64,000 nt of DNA, taken from NCBI GenBank assembly GCA_964409775.1, contig CAYPEI010000001.1:124001-188000 (forward strand), given 5' to 3'. Shown here in pieces: positions 37,600 to 45,878 of this stretch (position 1 is its first letter; every line of letters begins with the position of its first letter). This DNA is from JAHBXL01 sp964409775 (lineage in GTDB: Bacteria > Planctomycetota > Phycisphaerae > Phycisphaerales > UBA1924). Position numbers and translations under genes: made by a program. The notes beneath the pieces are model-generated. The model ran no database searches and was not told the origin of the DNA. It saw only the letters and a program-made list of their open reading frames with translations.

Positions 37600-38414
37600 G
37601 ATGCAGCCTCCCTGGTTGTGCCCGGTGCTCTGCGACAGGCGATCACGCCCCGCTCCCGCCCGGGCCGGTGCCGAACGATCCTCGTTCGGCGAGCAGTATG
37701 TCGAGTTTCAAGTCATGGGGTGCGTCGGCACACGGTTGATAGATTACCAAAGCCGCAGCATCACCGCCCCGGCGTGCAACTCCCTGTGGACAAAGTGGTT
37801 ACGGCTTCGGTCGCACCAGCCTGAATCCGCCTCTGCTTGTTGCTCGCGGCGATCGGCAAGCCGCCATCGCATCGCGACCGCAGGCTCGCCGCGCGCTGAT
37901 CTGCCAGACTCACGTGCGATCGCGATGCGCGGCGATGGCCATGACTCGTGCTTTGTCGAGTCAGCGATGGAGTTTCCACAGCACGCGATGAACCGCGAAA
38001 CAGTCGTGATCCGCGATCCAGCCTCTTCGTTTCCCAGGCCCAGTGTCAAGTCCACGCGCCCCCAATGCGCGGCCTTCTGCGCCGGCTGGTCAACCCGTTC
38101 CGCACTTCACCACCCGTCTCCAACGCGATGTCATGCGGATTGACGCGGCATAGTCCTTACAGTATGCTAACAAAATGCCCGTCGCGTGCCGCCCCGGAAA
38201 CCCTCGTCGGAAGATTTTGATTACCCATTTCAGGGTAGTCTGCGCGCAAGAACGATTCTTTGCTTGGAGCAAATCTGCTCATGCAGGATGCGCAAATACC
38301 TGTCAAATACAAACTTGTGCCGATGGCCAATTTCACTCGTGCAGGCGCTCAACGGGGCGCACAAGTGAATCTCCGCATCGCCCGTTCCAGGCACGTCATT
38401 CGCCAGATTCGTGC
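37600..38414. other. 815-bp gene-free region with several inverted repeats
   Basis: No convincing coding region is seen. Structures include a perfect 9-bp hairpin (GCCGAACGA/TCGTTCGGC, 37670-37690). An imperfect long stem with a 10-bp perfect core (CGCATCGCGA against TCGCGATGCG, within 37864-37938) is also present. A perfect 7-bp hairpin TGACTCG/CGAGTCA follows at 37942-37963. The part 38150-38380 is clearly richer in A/T than its surroundings. It may hold a structured RNA or the remains of a lost gene or element. Confidence 0.45.
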
Positions 38415-39569
38415 TCACTCCCGCCCCGGCCACCCCGCCCTCAAGAACTGCCCGTCTCGGTGGAATACCTCCCCATCCGCCTCGATCGTCCCGCCGGTTC
38501 GCAGGTCGCACACCATGTCCCAGTGCAGGCCGCTCTCGTTCGTGTTCCCGCTCTCCGGATATCCCGCGCCCACCGCCGCGTGAAAAGTCCCGCCGATCTT
38601 CTCATCAAACAGCGTGTTCTTCGTGAAACTCTTGATCGAGTAGTTGGTCCCGATGGCGATCTCGCCGAGGTTCCGCGCCCCCGCGTCCTGATCCAGCATC
38701 TTGAACAGGAACTCCTCGTTCTTCTTCGCGCTCGCGTTCACCACGCGCCCGCCCTTGAACTCCAGCCGCACGCCCTCGACCTCGCGCCCCTGATACACCG
38801 CCGGGTACGTGTAGTTCACGTGCCCCTCCACGCCCGTCGGCCCGGCGAAGACCTCGCCATCCGGAAAGTTCTCATGCCCCGCGCAGTTGATCCAGATTCC
38901 CTTCGAGACATCGACACGCAGATCGGTGCCGTCATGTCCGTCGCTCGCCGGCACCCGGAACCGCAGGTTCTTCTTCCCCTGCAGATACTCCCGCACCCGC
39001 TCCTGTCGTACGTGCACCTGTTCCCACGCCGCGACCGGGTCGGGCAGGTGCAGCAGCCCTGCCCCGAACACGAAGTCCTCGTACTGCCGCAGCGACATCT
39101 CCGCATCCTGTGCCGCCCCGTCGGTCGGAAACGCCGTCCCGCACCACCGCAGCCCGCCGGGCTCGTTCGCCTGCGCTTTGGCCGCCCGCTCCATGAACAC
39201 CTTGAACCATGGCTTCCGCGCCGACTGGTGCATCGCGATCTTCGACGGATCCACCCCGCTCAGATACCTGCTGTTCACCTCCGCCCAGAATCCGAAGTGC
39301 ACGTCCACCGTCTGCACCCGGTGCAGTTCCGCGGGGTTCATGAACCGGATCTGCTCCTCCGTCCCCTGCGACAGAAGCAGTTCGTGCAGCGTCTCGCTCC
39401 GCGGCACCCAGTACGGGTTTCCTCCAGCCCGCAGCACCGCCGCGTACATCGCCTCGATCAGCGGCATCGCCACCGCTTCCGCCTGGATGCTGACCAGGTC
39501 GCCCTTCTTCACGCGGGCGGAGTAACGGACCAGGACCTCGGCCAGTTTGTCAAGTCGCGGGTCGCGCAT
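38415..39569 (-). CDS. M29-family aminopeptidase
   Basis: The 384-residue protein matches thermophilic aminopeptidases of family M29 (AmpS/AmpT). Features include the N-terminal LDKLAEVLVRYSARVKKGDLVSIQ and GTDLRVDVSKGIWINCAGHENFPDGEVF with its metal-binding Glu/Asp/His residues. LGEIAIGTNYSIK and the C-terminal FHAAVGAGYPESGNTNESGLHWDMVCDL, which supplies further metal ligands, follow. It removes N-terminal residues from peptides, in the cytoplasm, with two metal ions. The start at 39569 gives MRDPRLDKLAEVL. It is divergent from the Skp-like gene. Confidence 0.93.
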   Translation of the reverse strand: MRDPRLDKLAEVLVRYSARVKKGDLVSIQAEAVAMPLIEAMYAAVLRAGGNPYWVPRSETLHELLLSQGTEEQIRFMNPAELHRVQTVDVHFGFWAEVNSRYLSGVDPSKIAMHQSARKPWFKVFMERAAKAQANEPGGLRWCGTAFPTDGAAQDAEMSLRQYEDFVFGAGLLHLPDPVAAWEQVHVRQERVREYLQGKKNLRFRVPASDGHDGTDLRVDVSKGIWINCAGHENFPDGEVFAGPTGVEGHVNYTYPAVYQGREVEGVRLEFKGGRVVNASAKKNEEFLFKMLDQDAGARNLGEIAIGTNYSIKSFTKNTLFDEKIGGTFHAAVGAGYPESGNTNESGLHWDMVCDLRTGGTIEADGEVFHRDGQFLRAGWPGRE

Positions 39570-39685
39570 GCGGGCCTCCGGGAGCGGCGCAGGTGCGCCG
39601 GGAGCCAAGCATACCCTGTCCCGGTTGTGCCGTTCCCCTCCCGCCGATCCGCCTTGCCCGTCGCATCCTTCAACGAGACCTCGAC

Positions 39686-40297
39686 ATGAACACCCGCGAA
39701 CGACTCTTCGTCTACTCCGCGCTCGCCGCGTGCGTCATCCTCGCTCTGCGGCCGCAGTTCGCTTCCACCGCCGATGCCTCCCCGAGGCCCGATGAACCTG
39801 TCTCCGCCCGCATCGCCACCTGCGATGTGTACGAGATCGTTGAGAAAATGGTTGTCGGCGACCGCTACGAGGCCCCGCGCAAGGCCGAAGAAGAACGCAT
39901 CCGCCTGAAACTCAAGCCCCTCGAAGAAGAACTCGCCGCCATGGAGGCCGAACTCAAGGAGGCCGACCCCAAGGACGAAGCCGCTCAGGACAAGGCTCGT
40001 ACCTTCCAGCGCAAGCGCTCCGAGTTCGCGCTCCTCCGCGGCAAGTCGCAGCAGGAATACACCGACTTCGTCGCCAAGCAGTACGTCGACGCGTTCGAGG
40101 AAGTCCGGACTTCCGCCGCCGCGATCAGCGAGCGGCTCGGATACACGCACGTCATCGCCTCGCGCACGGCGGAGAAGAAGATCAAGGCCACCGACCCCGA
40201 GCGGCTCATCGAGGCCTTCCTCGGGCGCCCAATGACCGTCGCCCCCGAAGGAAGCGACATCACCGACGAGGTCAAGGCCGACCTGAAACTCAACTGA
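39686..40297 (+). CDS. OmpH/Skp-like exported protein
   Basis: The 203-residue protein has an N-terminal signal/anchor (LFVYSALAACVILAL). A core strand (ARIATCDVYEIVEKMV) follows, then a long charged coiled-coil (RKAEEERIRLKLKPLEEELAAMEAEL onward) and a return helix (FVAKQYVDAFEEVRTSAAAISERLGYTHVI). This matches the OmpH/Skp periplasmic chaperone family, which holds outer-membrane proteins. The start ATG 39686 places the signal correctly. Chaperone function is inferred from the fold pattern only. Confidence 0.75.
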   Translation: MNTRERLFVYSALAACVILALRPQFASTADASPRPDEPVSARIATCDVYEIVEKMVVGDRYEAPRKAEEERIRLKLKPLEEELAAMEAELKEADPKDEAAQDKARTFQRKRSEFALLRGKSQQEYTDFVAKQYVDAFEEVRTSAAAISERLGYTHVIASRTAEKKIKATDPERLIEAFLGRPMTVAPEGSDITDEVKADLKLN

Positions 40298-40323
40298 CAC
40301 GCTCGCCGCTCGGGGTGCAGCAC

Positions 40324-41082
40324 TCAAGGCTCGATCGAGACCGCATCCTCAGTCGCCGAGTCACTCTCGCCGGCCTCGGACCGCCGGACCATACTTCGAG
40401 TCTTCGCCTCCACAAGCCGCTCGTTCAGCGCTCCCGAGAGCACGGCCCTCACCCGTTCCAGGGCCGGACACTCTGAGCCGAGCAACTCCTGCAGACTGGT
40501 CACCGGCCTTCCGGTCAGCCCGCACGGCACGATCAGTTTGAAGTGATCAAGATTGGTGGTGACGTTCAGCGCAAGCCCGTGCATCGACACCCACCGCCGC
40601 ACACGTACCCCCATCGCGCAGATCTTCGCCCCGTTCACCCACACGCCCGTCGCCCCGGCATCCCGCCCGCCCTTCACCCCGAACGCCGCCAGCGCATCGA
40701 TCACCGACTCCTCCAGCAGCCGCATGTAGTCGTGGAGCCGCAGGCCGAACGCGTTCAGGTCGACGATCGGGTACACCACCAGTTGCCCCGGCCCGTGATA
40801 CGTGATGTCCCCGCCCCGATCCGTCTCCTCTACCCGGACGCCCAGCCGAGCGAGCATCGCTTCCGTCGCCACCAGGTTCTGCCGCGAACCCTTCCTCTGG
40901 CTCACCGTGATGACCGGCGGATCATGTTCCACCAGCAGGATGCGGCCCGGAGAATCAGTCGGGCTCTTCGACTCTCGCAGCGAAAGTACCTCATCGTGCA
41001 CCCGCTGCTGCACCTCGTACGCCGCGCCGTAATCCATGCGGCCAAGGTCAATGACCGGCAGTCGTGTGAACGTCGGAGGCAT
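40324..41082 (-). CDS. lipB: Octanoyl-[acyl-carrier-protein]:protein N-octanoyltransferase LipB
   Basis: The 252-residue enzyme moves octanoyl from ACP to lipoyl domains, the first step of lipoate synthesis. Signatures are RGGDITYHGPGQLVVYPIVDL, GAKICAMGVRVRRWVSMHG with the catalytic Lys, and PCGLTGRPVTSL with the catalytic Cys. A 35-residue polar C-terminal tail is extra. TACGAT (41089-41094) lies 6 nt before the ATG and no Shine-Dalgarno is seen, a good leaderless candidate. No lipA gene is nearby. Confidence 0.96.
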   Translation of the reverse strand: MPPTFTRLPVIDLGRMDYGAAYEVQQRVHDEVLSLRESKSPTDSPGRILLVEHDPPVITVSQRKGSRQNLVATEAMLARLGVRVEETDRGGDITYHGPGQLVVYPIVDLNAFGLRLHDYMRLLEESVIDALAAFGVKGGRDAGATGVWVNGAKICAMGVRVRRWVSMHGLALNVTTNLDHFKLIVPCGLTGRPVTSLQELLGSECPALERVRAVLSGALNERLVEAKTRSMVRRSEAGESDSATEDAVSIEP

Positions 41083-41088
41083 CGACTG

Positions 41089-41094
41089 ATCGTA
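41089..41094 (-). promoter_or_regulatory. Possible -10 element (TACGAT) of lipB
   Basis: TACGAT on the minus strand ends 6 nt before the lipB start codon, so transcription would begin at or next to the ATG. No -35 of good quality is visible. Confidence 0.4.
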
Positions 41095-41153
41095 GTGCGT
41101 GTGGTACGCTGCCCCCGCTCCCCTGATCCCTCGGTCCCTTCCCGGAACTCACC

Positions 41154-42188
41154 ATGCCCCGTCCCGTAACCCTCTTCACCGGCCAATGGGCCGATCTTCC
41201 CCTTGAGACCATGGCCGCCAAGGCCAGGCGAGAGGGGGGGTTCGGCTACGACGGTCTCGAACTTGCCTGCTGGGGCGACCACTTCGAAGTCGCCAGGGCC
41301 ACTGGCAGCGACGGCGCGGCGTACTGCAGGTCGCGCCATGACCTGCTCGCCAAACACGGCCTGAAGTGCTGGGCGATCTCGTCGCACCTCGTCGGCCAGG
41401 CGGTGTGCGATGAGATCGACCGGCGCCACAAGTCGATTCTCCCATCAGAGGTGTGGGGCGACGGCCAGCCCGAGGGTGTCCGTCAGAGGGCCGCCGAGGA
41501 GATGAAGCGCACGGCAAAGGCCGCCGCGACGCTCGGCGTCAAGGTCGTCAACGGCTTCACCGGATCGAGCATCTGGGGCAAACTCTACTTCTTCCCGCCC
41601 ACCGGGCCCGACGACGTGAAAGCCGGGTACGACGACTTCGCCAAGCGCTGGGGCCCGATCCTCGACACCTTCAAGAACGCCGGTGTGAAGTTCGCCCTCG
41701 AGGTCCACCCCGGCGAGATCGCGTACGACTACTACACCGCCGAGGCCGCGCTCTCGGCGATCGGCAACCACCCCGCCTTCGGCTTCAACTTCGATCCGTC
41801 GCACCTTCTGTGGCAGGGCATCGCCCCCAACAAGTTCCTCGAGCGATTCGCGGACCGCGTCTTCCACGTCCACATGAAGGATGTTGCCGTGCACTACGGC
41901 CCCGGCAACAACAAGGGCGGCGACGGCATGTCCGGCGTCCTCGGCTCGCACCTGGCGTTTGGCGATGTGCGGCGGGGCTGGGACTTCCGCAGCGTCGGCC
42001 GCGGCCATGTGAACTGGGAAGCCATCATCCGCTCGCTCAATCGCATCGGTTATTCCGGGCCGCTCAGCGTCGAGTGGGAGGATGCCGGAATGGACCGCGA
42101 GCACGGGGCAAAGGAGTCGTGCGCGTTCACAAGGCGGCTGGATTTCCCGACCAGCGGCCGGGCGTTCGACGCGGCCTTTGAGAGGTAG
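41154..42188 (+). CDS. Sugar phosphate isomerase/epimerase (xylose isomerase-like TIM barrel)
   Basis: The 344-residue protein has the AP_endonuc_2 / xylose-isomerase-like barrel. GFGYDGLELACWGDHFEV, KHGLKCWAISSHLVGQ, GVKFALEVHPGEIAYDYYTA with a metal-binding Glu, FGFNFDPSHLLWQG (Asp, His) and VFHVHMKDVAVHYG (His) are visible. SVEWEDAGMD contributes the last Glu. These are the expected metal ligands for isomerase or epimerase chemistry on sugars, and such proteins often accompany Gfo/Idh/MocA and DUF1080 genes. It heads the carbohydrate cassette and is followed 163 bp later by an oxidoreductase gene. Confidence 0.9.
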   Translation: MPRPVTLFTGQWADLPLETMAAKARREGGFGYDGLELACWGDHFEVARATGSDGAAYCRSRHDLLAKHGLKCWAISSHLVGQAVCDEIDRRHKSILPSEVWGDGQPEGVRQRAAEEMKRTAKAAATLGVKVVNGFTGSSIWGKLYFFPPTGPDDVKAGYDDFAKRWGPILDTFKNAGVKFALEVHPGEIAYDYYTAEAALSAIGNHPAFGFNFDPSHLLWQGIAPNKFLERFADRVFHVHMKDVAVHYGPGNNKGGDGMSGVLGSHLAFGDVRRGWDFRSVGRGHVNWEAIIRSLNRIGYSGPLSVEWEDAGMDREHGAKESCAFTRRLDFPTSGRAFDAAFER

Positions 42189-42199
42189 GATGAAGAACG

Positions 42200-42331
42200 A
42201 ACTCAGAGAAGCAGAGGGAACGGAGTGAAGGCAGAGTGGGAGAATCGCTGAAAGTGTTGCAACCTCTCCTAGCTCAATGTCTCGGGACGAGCTTCCTCTG
42301 CTGTTCTCTGCTCCCTCCGCTCCTCTGAGTT
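42200..42331. repeat. Imperfect inverted repeat of CAGAG-rich sequence
   Basis: The 26 bases at 42200-42225 and the reverse complement of 42306-42331 agree at 22 positions. Each arm is purine-rich with GAG recurring every 5-10 bases. Similar strings lie at 43639-43677 and 63866-63895, so this looks like a small dispersed repeat family. It occupies most of the gap between two cassette genes. Confidence 0.55.
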
Positions 42332-42351
42332 TCTTCCGAACGGGATCAAGC

Positions 42352-43575
42352 ATGCACAAACTGAGAATGGGCATCATCGGCGGGGGCAAGGGCGCGTTCA
42401 TCGGCGCGGTGCACCGCATGGCCGCCACGCTCGACGGCCGCGCAGAGTTGGTCGCCGGGTGCATGTCCAGCGACCCCGTGCGGGCAAAGGAGTCGGGGCG
42501 CGAGTCGCCGTGGAACCTTGCCGACGACCGGAACTACGGCACTTGGCAGGAGATGCTCGAGCGAGAACTCACCCGACCGGCAGGCGACAGCCCCGAGGCC
42601 CGCATCGACTTCGTTTCGATCGTCACGCCGAACCACGCCCACGCGCCGATCGCCGCGGCCTTCGCCCGCGCGGGGTTCAACGTCGTGTGCGACAAGCCGC
42701 TGTGCATGAACTCCGCCGAAGTCCGCGAACTCGCCGCGGCAAAGAGGCAGGGGGGCGGCGTTTTCGCAGTAACGTACAACTACTCCGGCTACCCGATGGT
42801 CAAGCAGGCACGGCACATGGTGACATCAGGGGAACTCGGCGAGATCCGCAAGGTGATCGTCGAGTACAACCAGGGGTGGCTGGCTTCAAAGTTGGAGCAG
42901 ACAGGGCAGAAGCAGGCCGACTGGCGCACCGACCCCAGGCGCGCCGGCATCGGCGGCGCGGTCGGCGACATCGGCTCCCACGCCGAGCATCTGCTGCGGT
43001 ACATCACGGGGTTGGAGATCTCGCACATCTGCGCCGACCTCACCAGTTTCGTCCCCGGCCGTCAACTCGATGACGACGCCAACCTGCTGCTGCGACTCAG
43101 CAACGGCGCCCGCGGCATCCTCACCTGCTCGCAGGTCTGCATCGGCGGCGAGAATGATCTCCGGATCCGCATCTGGGGCACGAAGTCGGGCCTCGAATGG
43201 CGGCAGGAAGAGCCCAACGCGCTGTACTTCCGCATCGACGGCAAACCGGAGCAGGTTCTCCGCCGAGGCAACGCCTACCTCTGCCCCGCGGCCCAAGCCG
43301 CGACACGTATCCCCAGCGGCCACCCCGAAGCCTTCCTCGAAGCGTTTGCGAATGTGTACCGGGGGGCGTTTGAGGCGATCGCAGCGGCGAGTGGCGGGTC
43401 GCGAGTGGCGAGTGGAGCGAAGAGTGGGGGGCTCGGCGGCTCACCGAGCAACGCGGCCCCGGCGCTCGATTATCCCACACTCGAAGACGGCGCCCGCGGC
43501 GTCCATTTCATCGAGAAGACGGTGGAGAGTGCGCAGAGCGAGCGGAAGTGGACAGATACGCGGTACCCGAAGTAG
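42352..43575 (+). CDS. Gfo/Idh/MocA-family oxidoreductase
   Basis: The 407-residue NAD(P)-dependent dehydrogenase has the N-terminal Rossmann motif MGIIGGGKGAFIGAVHRMAA. The typical VSIVTPNHAHAPIAAAFARAG and VVCDKPLCMNSAEVRELAAA with the catalytic Lys-Pro follow. The C-terminal substrate domain shows YNYSGYPMVKQARHMV and GDIGSHAEHLLRYITG (conserved Asp/His). It probably oxidises or reduces a sugar or inositol at C3 or a similar carbon, in line with the 3-keto-sugar theme of neighbouring DUF1080. A short Ser/Gly-rich insertion lies near residue 350. The start ATG 42352 gives the Rossmann motif at the N terminus. Confidence 0.93.
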   Translation: MHKLRMGIIGGGKGAFIGAVHRMAATLDGRAELVAGCMSSDPVRAKESGRESPWNLADDRNYGTWQEMLERELTRPAGDSPEARIDFVSIVTPNHAHAPIAAAFARAGFNVVCDKPLCMNSAEVRELAAAKRQGGGVFAVTYNYSGYPMVKQARHMVTSGELGEIRKVIVEYNQGWLASKLEQTGQKQADWRTDPRRAGIGGAVGDIGSHAEHLLRYITGLEISHICADLTSFVPGRQLDDDANLLLRLSNGARGILTCSQVCIGGENDLRIRIWGTKSGLEWRQEEPNALYFRIDGKPEQVLRRGNAYLCPAAQAATRIPSGHPEAFLEAFANVYRGAFEAIAAASGGSRVASGAKSGGLGGSPSNAAPALDYPTLEDGARGVHFIEKTVESAQSERKWTDTRYPK

Positions 43576-43638
43576 AACGATCCGTCAAATACACAGAACC
43601 GTCTTGCAGTACATGGAGCAAGGCTCGAGCAGGTCCCA

Positions 43639-43677
43639 TCTCTGCGGTCTCAGTGTCCTCTCTGAGGCCTCTGTGGA
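43639..43677. repeat. CTCTG-rich dispersed repeat copy
   Basis: TCTCTG recurs with a spacing of about 9-10 bases together with CTCAGTG and CTCTGTGG. It resembles the arms of the 42200-42331 repeat, in the 119-bp gap between convergent genes. Confidence 0.35.
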
Positions 43678-43694
43678 CTTGTCTTCGCGTGAAA

Positions 43695-45821
43695 CTACCT
43701 CGCGGCCACGTTCGGCTCATCCTTGGGGATCTTGTGCAGCGTGTAGTACGCCACCGAGTGCAGCAGGCCGCGGCCGTCCTTTGCCTTCACGCCGGGCATG
43801 CTCAACTCGTGCACAAACCCCTCTCCGCCATCGCGCAATCCCTCGACCGACAGCGAGACCATCCGCGGCCCGGTCATCTTCGCGCTCACGATCTTCGGCG
43901 TCTGCGTCTCGATCTCGGGTGATCCATACGTTGCGTGATACTTGTACGTGTAACTGGTCATTGCGTACGACTTCAGGTCTTCGACGCTCGCCTGGTCGAC
44001 ATCCGCGGTGAACTTCAGCACAAAGCCCTTGGGCGCGGCGTGCATCGTCAGCGTCTCAAACGGCGTCTTGCCCGTCCATGCGATCCGCTGCAGCCCATAG
44101 CGAAGACGCCCGATCGAGCCCCAGCCGCGATCCGTCTGCCCGACGACCATCCCGCCCTTCTTGTCGAACGTGATGCGGTTCACGCCGCAATCGAGGCCGC
44201 GGCGGAAGGGAAAGCATGCACCCTGGTAGAAGTCGCCACCGGGCGAACTCACCTTCTCCAGCGCGACCCGCATCACCAGAGCCGAGAACTGGTCCCCGAC
44301 AAACAACTGGCCGTCGAACGGGCCGAACTTCCCGGCGGTCGTATCCATCACGCAGTCCGCGACCGACTGGCCCATCTTCTTGTACGGGAACCACACCGCC
44401 GGCAGCGTGCGCCTCGGCTCGGGGTCGCCCTTCTTCCATCCTTCGCGCCAGTTCAGCCCTGCCGGGTGCCCGTGATAGGAGCCCATGGTCATCCACGAGA
44501 GTTTGTTGGTGCCGACAAAGTCACCCTGGTTGTCGGCGTAGAACGCATCGCCTGCCGCATTGAAGCCGATGCCGTTCGGCGAGCGAAGACCGTCGCACAC
44601 GGGGATCATCTTCCGGTCGGGCGTGATCTTCACCGCCCAGCCGCGATAGGGTGCGATCGACTTGCCCAGCGCATCGCAGAAGCCGACGTTGAGCGTGACC
44701 CACGCGTTGCCCTCGGAATCGAACTTCGGACCGAACGCAAACTCGTGGTAGTTGCCCGAGACGCCCCAGGCGTCGCAGAACGTGTCGTACAGATCGGCCC
44801 GGCCGTCGCCGTCCTCGTCGACCATCCGGGTGAGTTCCGGTCGCTGGACGCTGTAGATCGCCAGTTTGCCGTTCTCCGTCCTCCCGGCCACGCCCAAGGG
44901 CTCGTGCAGGCCAGAGGCAAACTGCTTGAAACTCGCCTCGAACGGCGGATCCTGATCGGCATTGGAAACGAGGTAGATGTCGCCCCGGCGGGTGCAGACC
45001 GCGATGCGGCCGTCCGGGAGGGTGTCCAGCCCGCCAACTTCGAGCACCACATCGAGCGGCACCGGGACCGTTGCGGCTCGGTAATACTCGTCTTCGTCGC
45101 TCGGGAAGTCCGAGTTCAACTGGTACTGCAACTTGGCATCCAGCACCGGATCAACGCGAGTCGTGCGAGTGATGATCTGGAAGTCCCACCCGCCGCGGCC
45201 CTGGGTCACCTTCGCGAAGAGGTGGTTGACGCCGGGCTTGAGGTCCAGCGTGAGGCGATGGTCTTCGACGTTCAGGCCGCGCGGGACATCGGCATCGACC
45301 AGCATCTTGCCGTTGAGCCAGAAACGCAGGCCGTCATCGGAACCCATGGTCACCGGGAGCGAAGTCGCCTTGGCCACCGTAGCGGTGCAATACAGGTATC
45401 CGGTGCCGACGTTGTTCAGGTCCTCGTCCTTGTAGATCTTCAGGCTGATGGCGCGGTCCGGCTCGTCGCTGATCTTGGTCCAGCCGATCTCCCGGCCCTT
45501 TTTGCCGGTGTACCTGGCCGCGAGGTCCGGACCGGGCCCGCCGTGGGACATCTTCCCCAGTTCATCCTCGGGCGGTTGCGGACGGTTCAGCCACCCCTTC
45601 TCGTTGCCGGGGAACGGCGTGAGCGCCATCCATGGCGTCCACAGGATCGGCGTCTGGTTCGCGAGTTTGTCGAGCATCGCGGCCTCGGTCGCCGCACGCG
45701 TCGCGAGTTTCTCGTACTGGATGTTGCCGAAATCGATGTCGGTCTGTGCGTTCGCACGGGAAGCGCAAAGGCCAAGCAGGGCGCACGAGGAGAGCACGGA
45801 GGAGGCAAACAGTCTGTTCAT
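43695..45821 (-). CDS. Secreted beta-propeller protein, glucose/sorbosone dehydrogenase-like
   Basis: The 708-residue exported protein has a signal peptide ending near ASRANA. An N-terminal PA14/GLEYA-like region (LPVTMGSDDGLRFWLNGKML) follows, then a six-bladed-propeller-like section (VPLDVVLEVGGLDTLPDGRIAV, GLRSPNGIGFNAAGDAFYADNQGD, GQLFVGDQFSALVMRVALEK). The C-terminal region is beta-rich. This architecture is common in Planctomycetota next to multi-heme cytochromes and may oxidise sugars. The first codon of the ORF is TTG; ATG 45821 (MNRLFAS) is the sensible start. It follows the multi-heme gene by 57 bp on the same strand, so they form one unit with the DUF1080 gene. Confidence 0.85.
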   Translation of the reverse strand: MNRLFASSVLSSCALLGLCASRANAQTDIDFGNIQYEKLATRAATEAAMLDKLANQTPILWTPWMALTPFPGNEKGWLNRPQPPEDELGKMSHGGPGPDLAARYTGKKGREIGWTKISDEPDRAISLKIYKDEDLNNVGTGYLYCTATVAKATSLPVTMGSDDGLRFWLNGKMLVDADVPRGLNVEDHRLTLDLKPGVNHLFAKVTQGRGGWDFQIITRTTRVDPVLDAKLQYQLNSDFPSDEDEYYRAATVPVPLDVVLEVGGLDTLPDGRIAVCTRRGDIYLVSNADQDPPFEASFKQFASGLHEPLGVAGRTENGKLAIYSVQRPELTRMVDEDGDGRADLYDTFCDAWGVSGNYHEFAFGPKFDSEGNAWVTLNVGFCDALGKSIAPYRGWAVKITPDRKMIPVCDGLRSPNGIGFNAAGDAFYADNQGDFVGTNKLSWMTMGSYHGHPAGLNWREGWKKGDPEPRRTLPAVWFPYKKMGQSVADCVMDTTAGKFGPFDGQLFVGDQFSALVMRVALEKVSSPGGDFYQGACFPFRRGLDCGVNRITFDKKGGMVVGQTDRGWGSIGRLRYGLQRIAWTGKTPFETLTMHAAPKGFVLKFTADVDQASVEDLKSYAMTSYTYKYHATYGSPEIETQTPKIVSAKMTGPRMVSLSVEGLRDGGEGFVHELSMPGVKAKDGRGLLHSVAYYTLHKIPKDEPNVAAR

Positions 45822-45878
45822 GGTCAACTCGTTTTCGTCAGGTCTGTCGGGTCAGGTGCTGAATCGCCACACTCGCGC

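Noticed and set aside
37600..38414. Possible replication origin (TTGTCCACA and TTTCCACA, DnaA-box-like, plus an A/T-rich patch)
   Set aside because: Only two imperfect boxes are present, far apart, and no dnaA, dnaN, rpmH or gidA gene lies nearby.
38186..38511. Short ORFs on both strands in the low-GC patch
   Set aside because: Neither shows a Shine-Dalgarno, a -10 pattern or any recognisable motif; a transposase remnant could not be supported.
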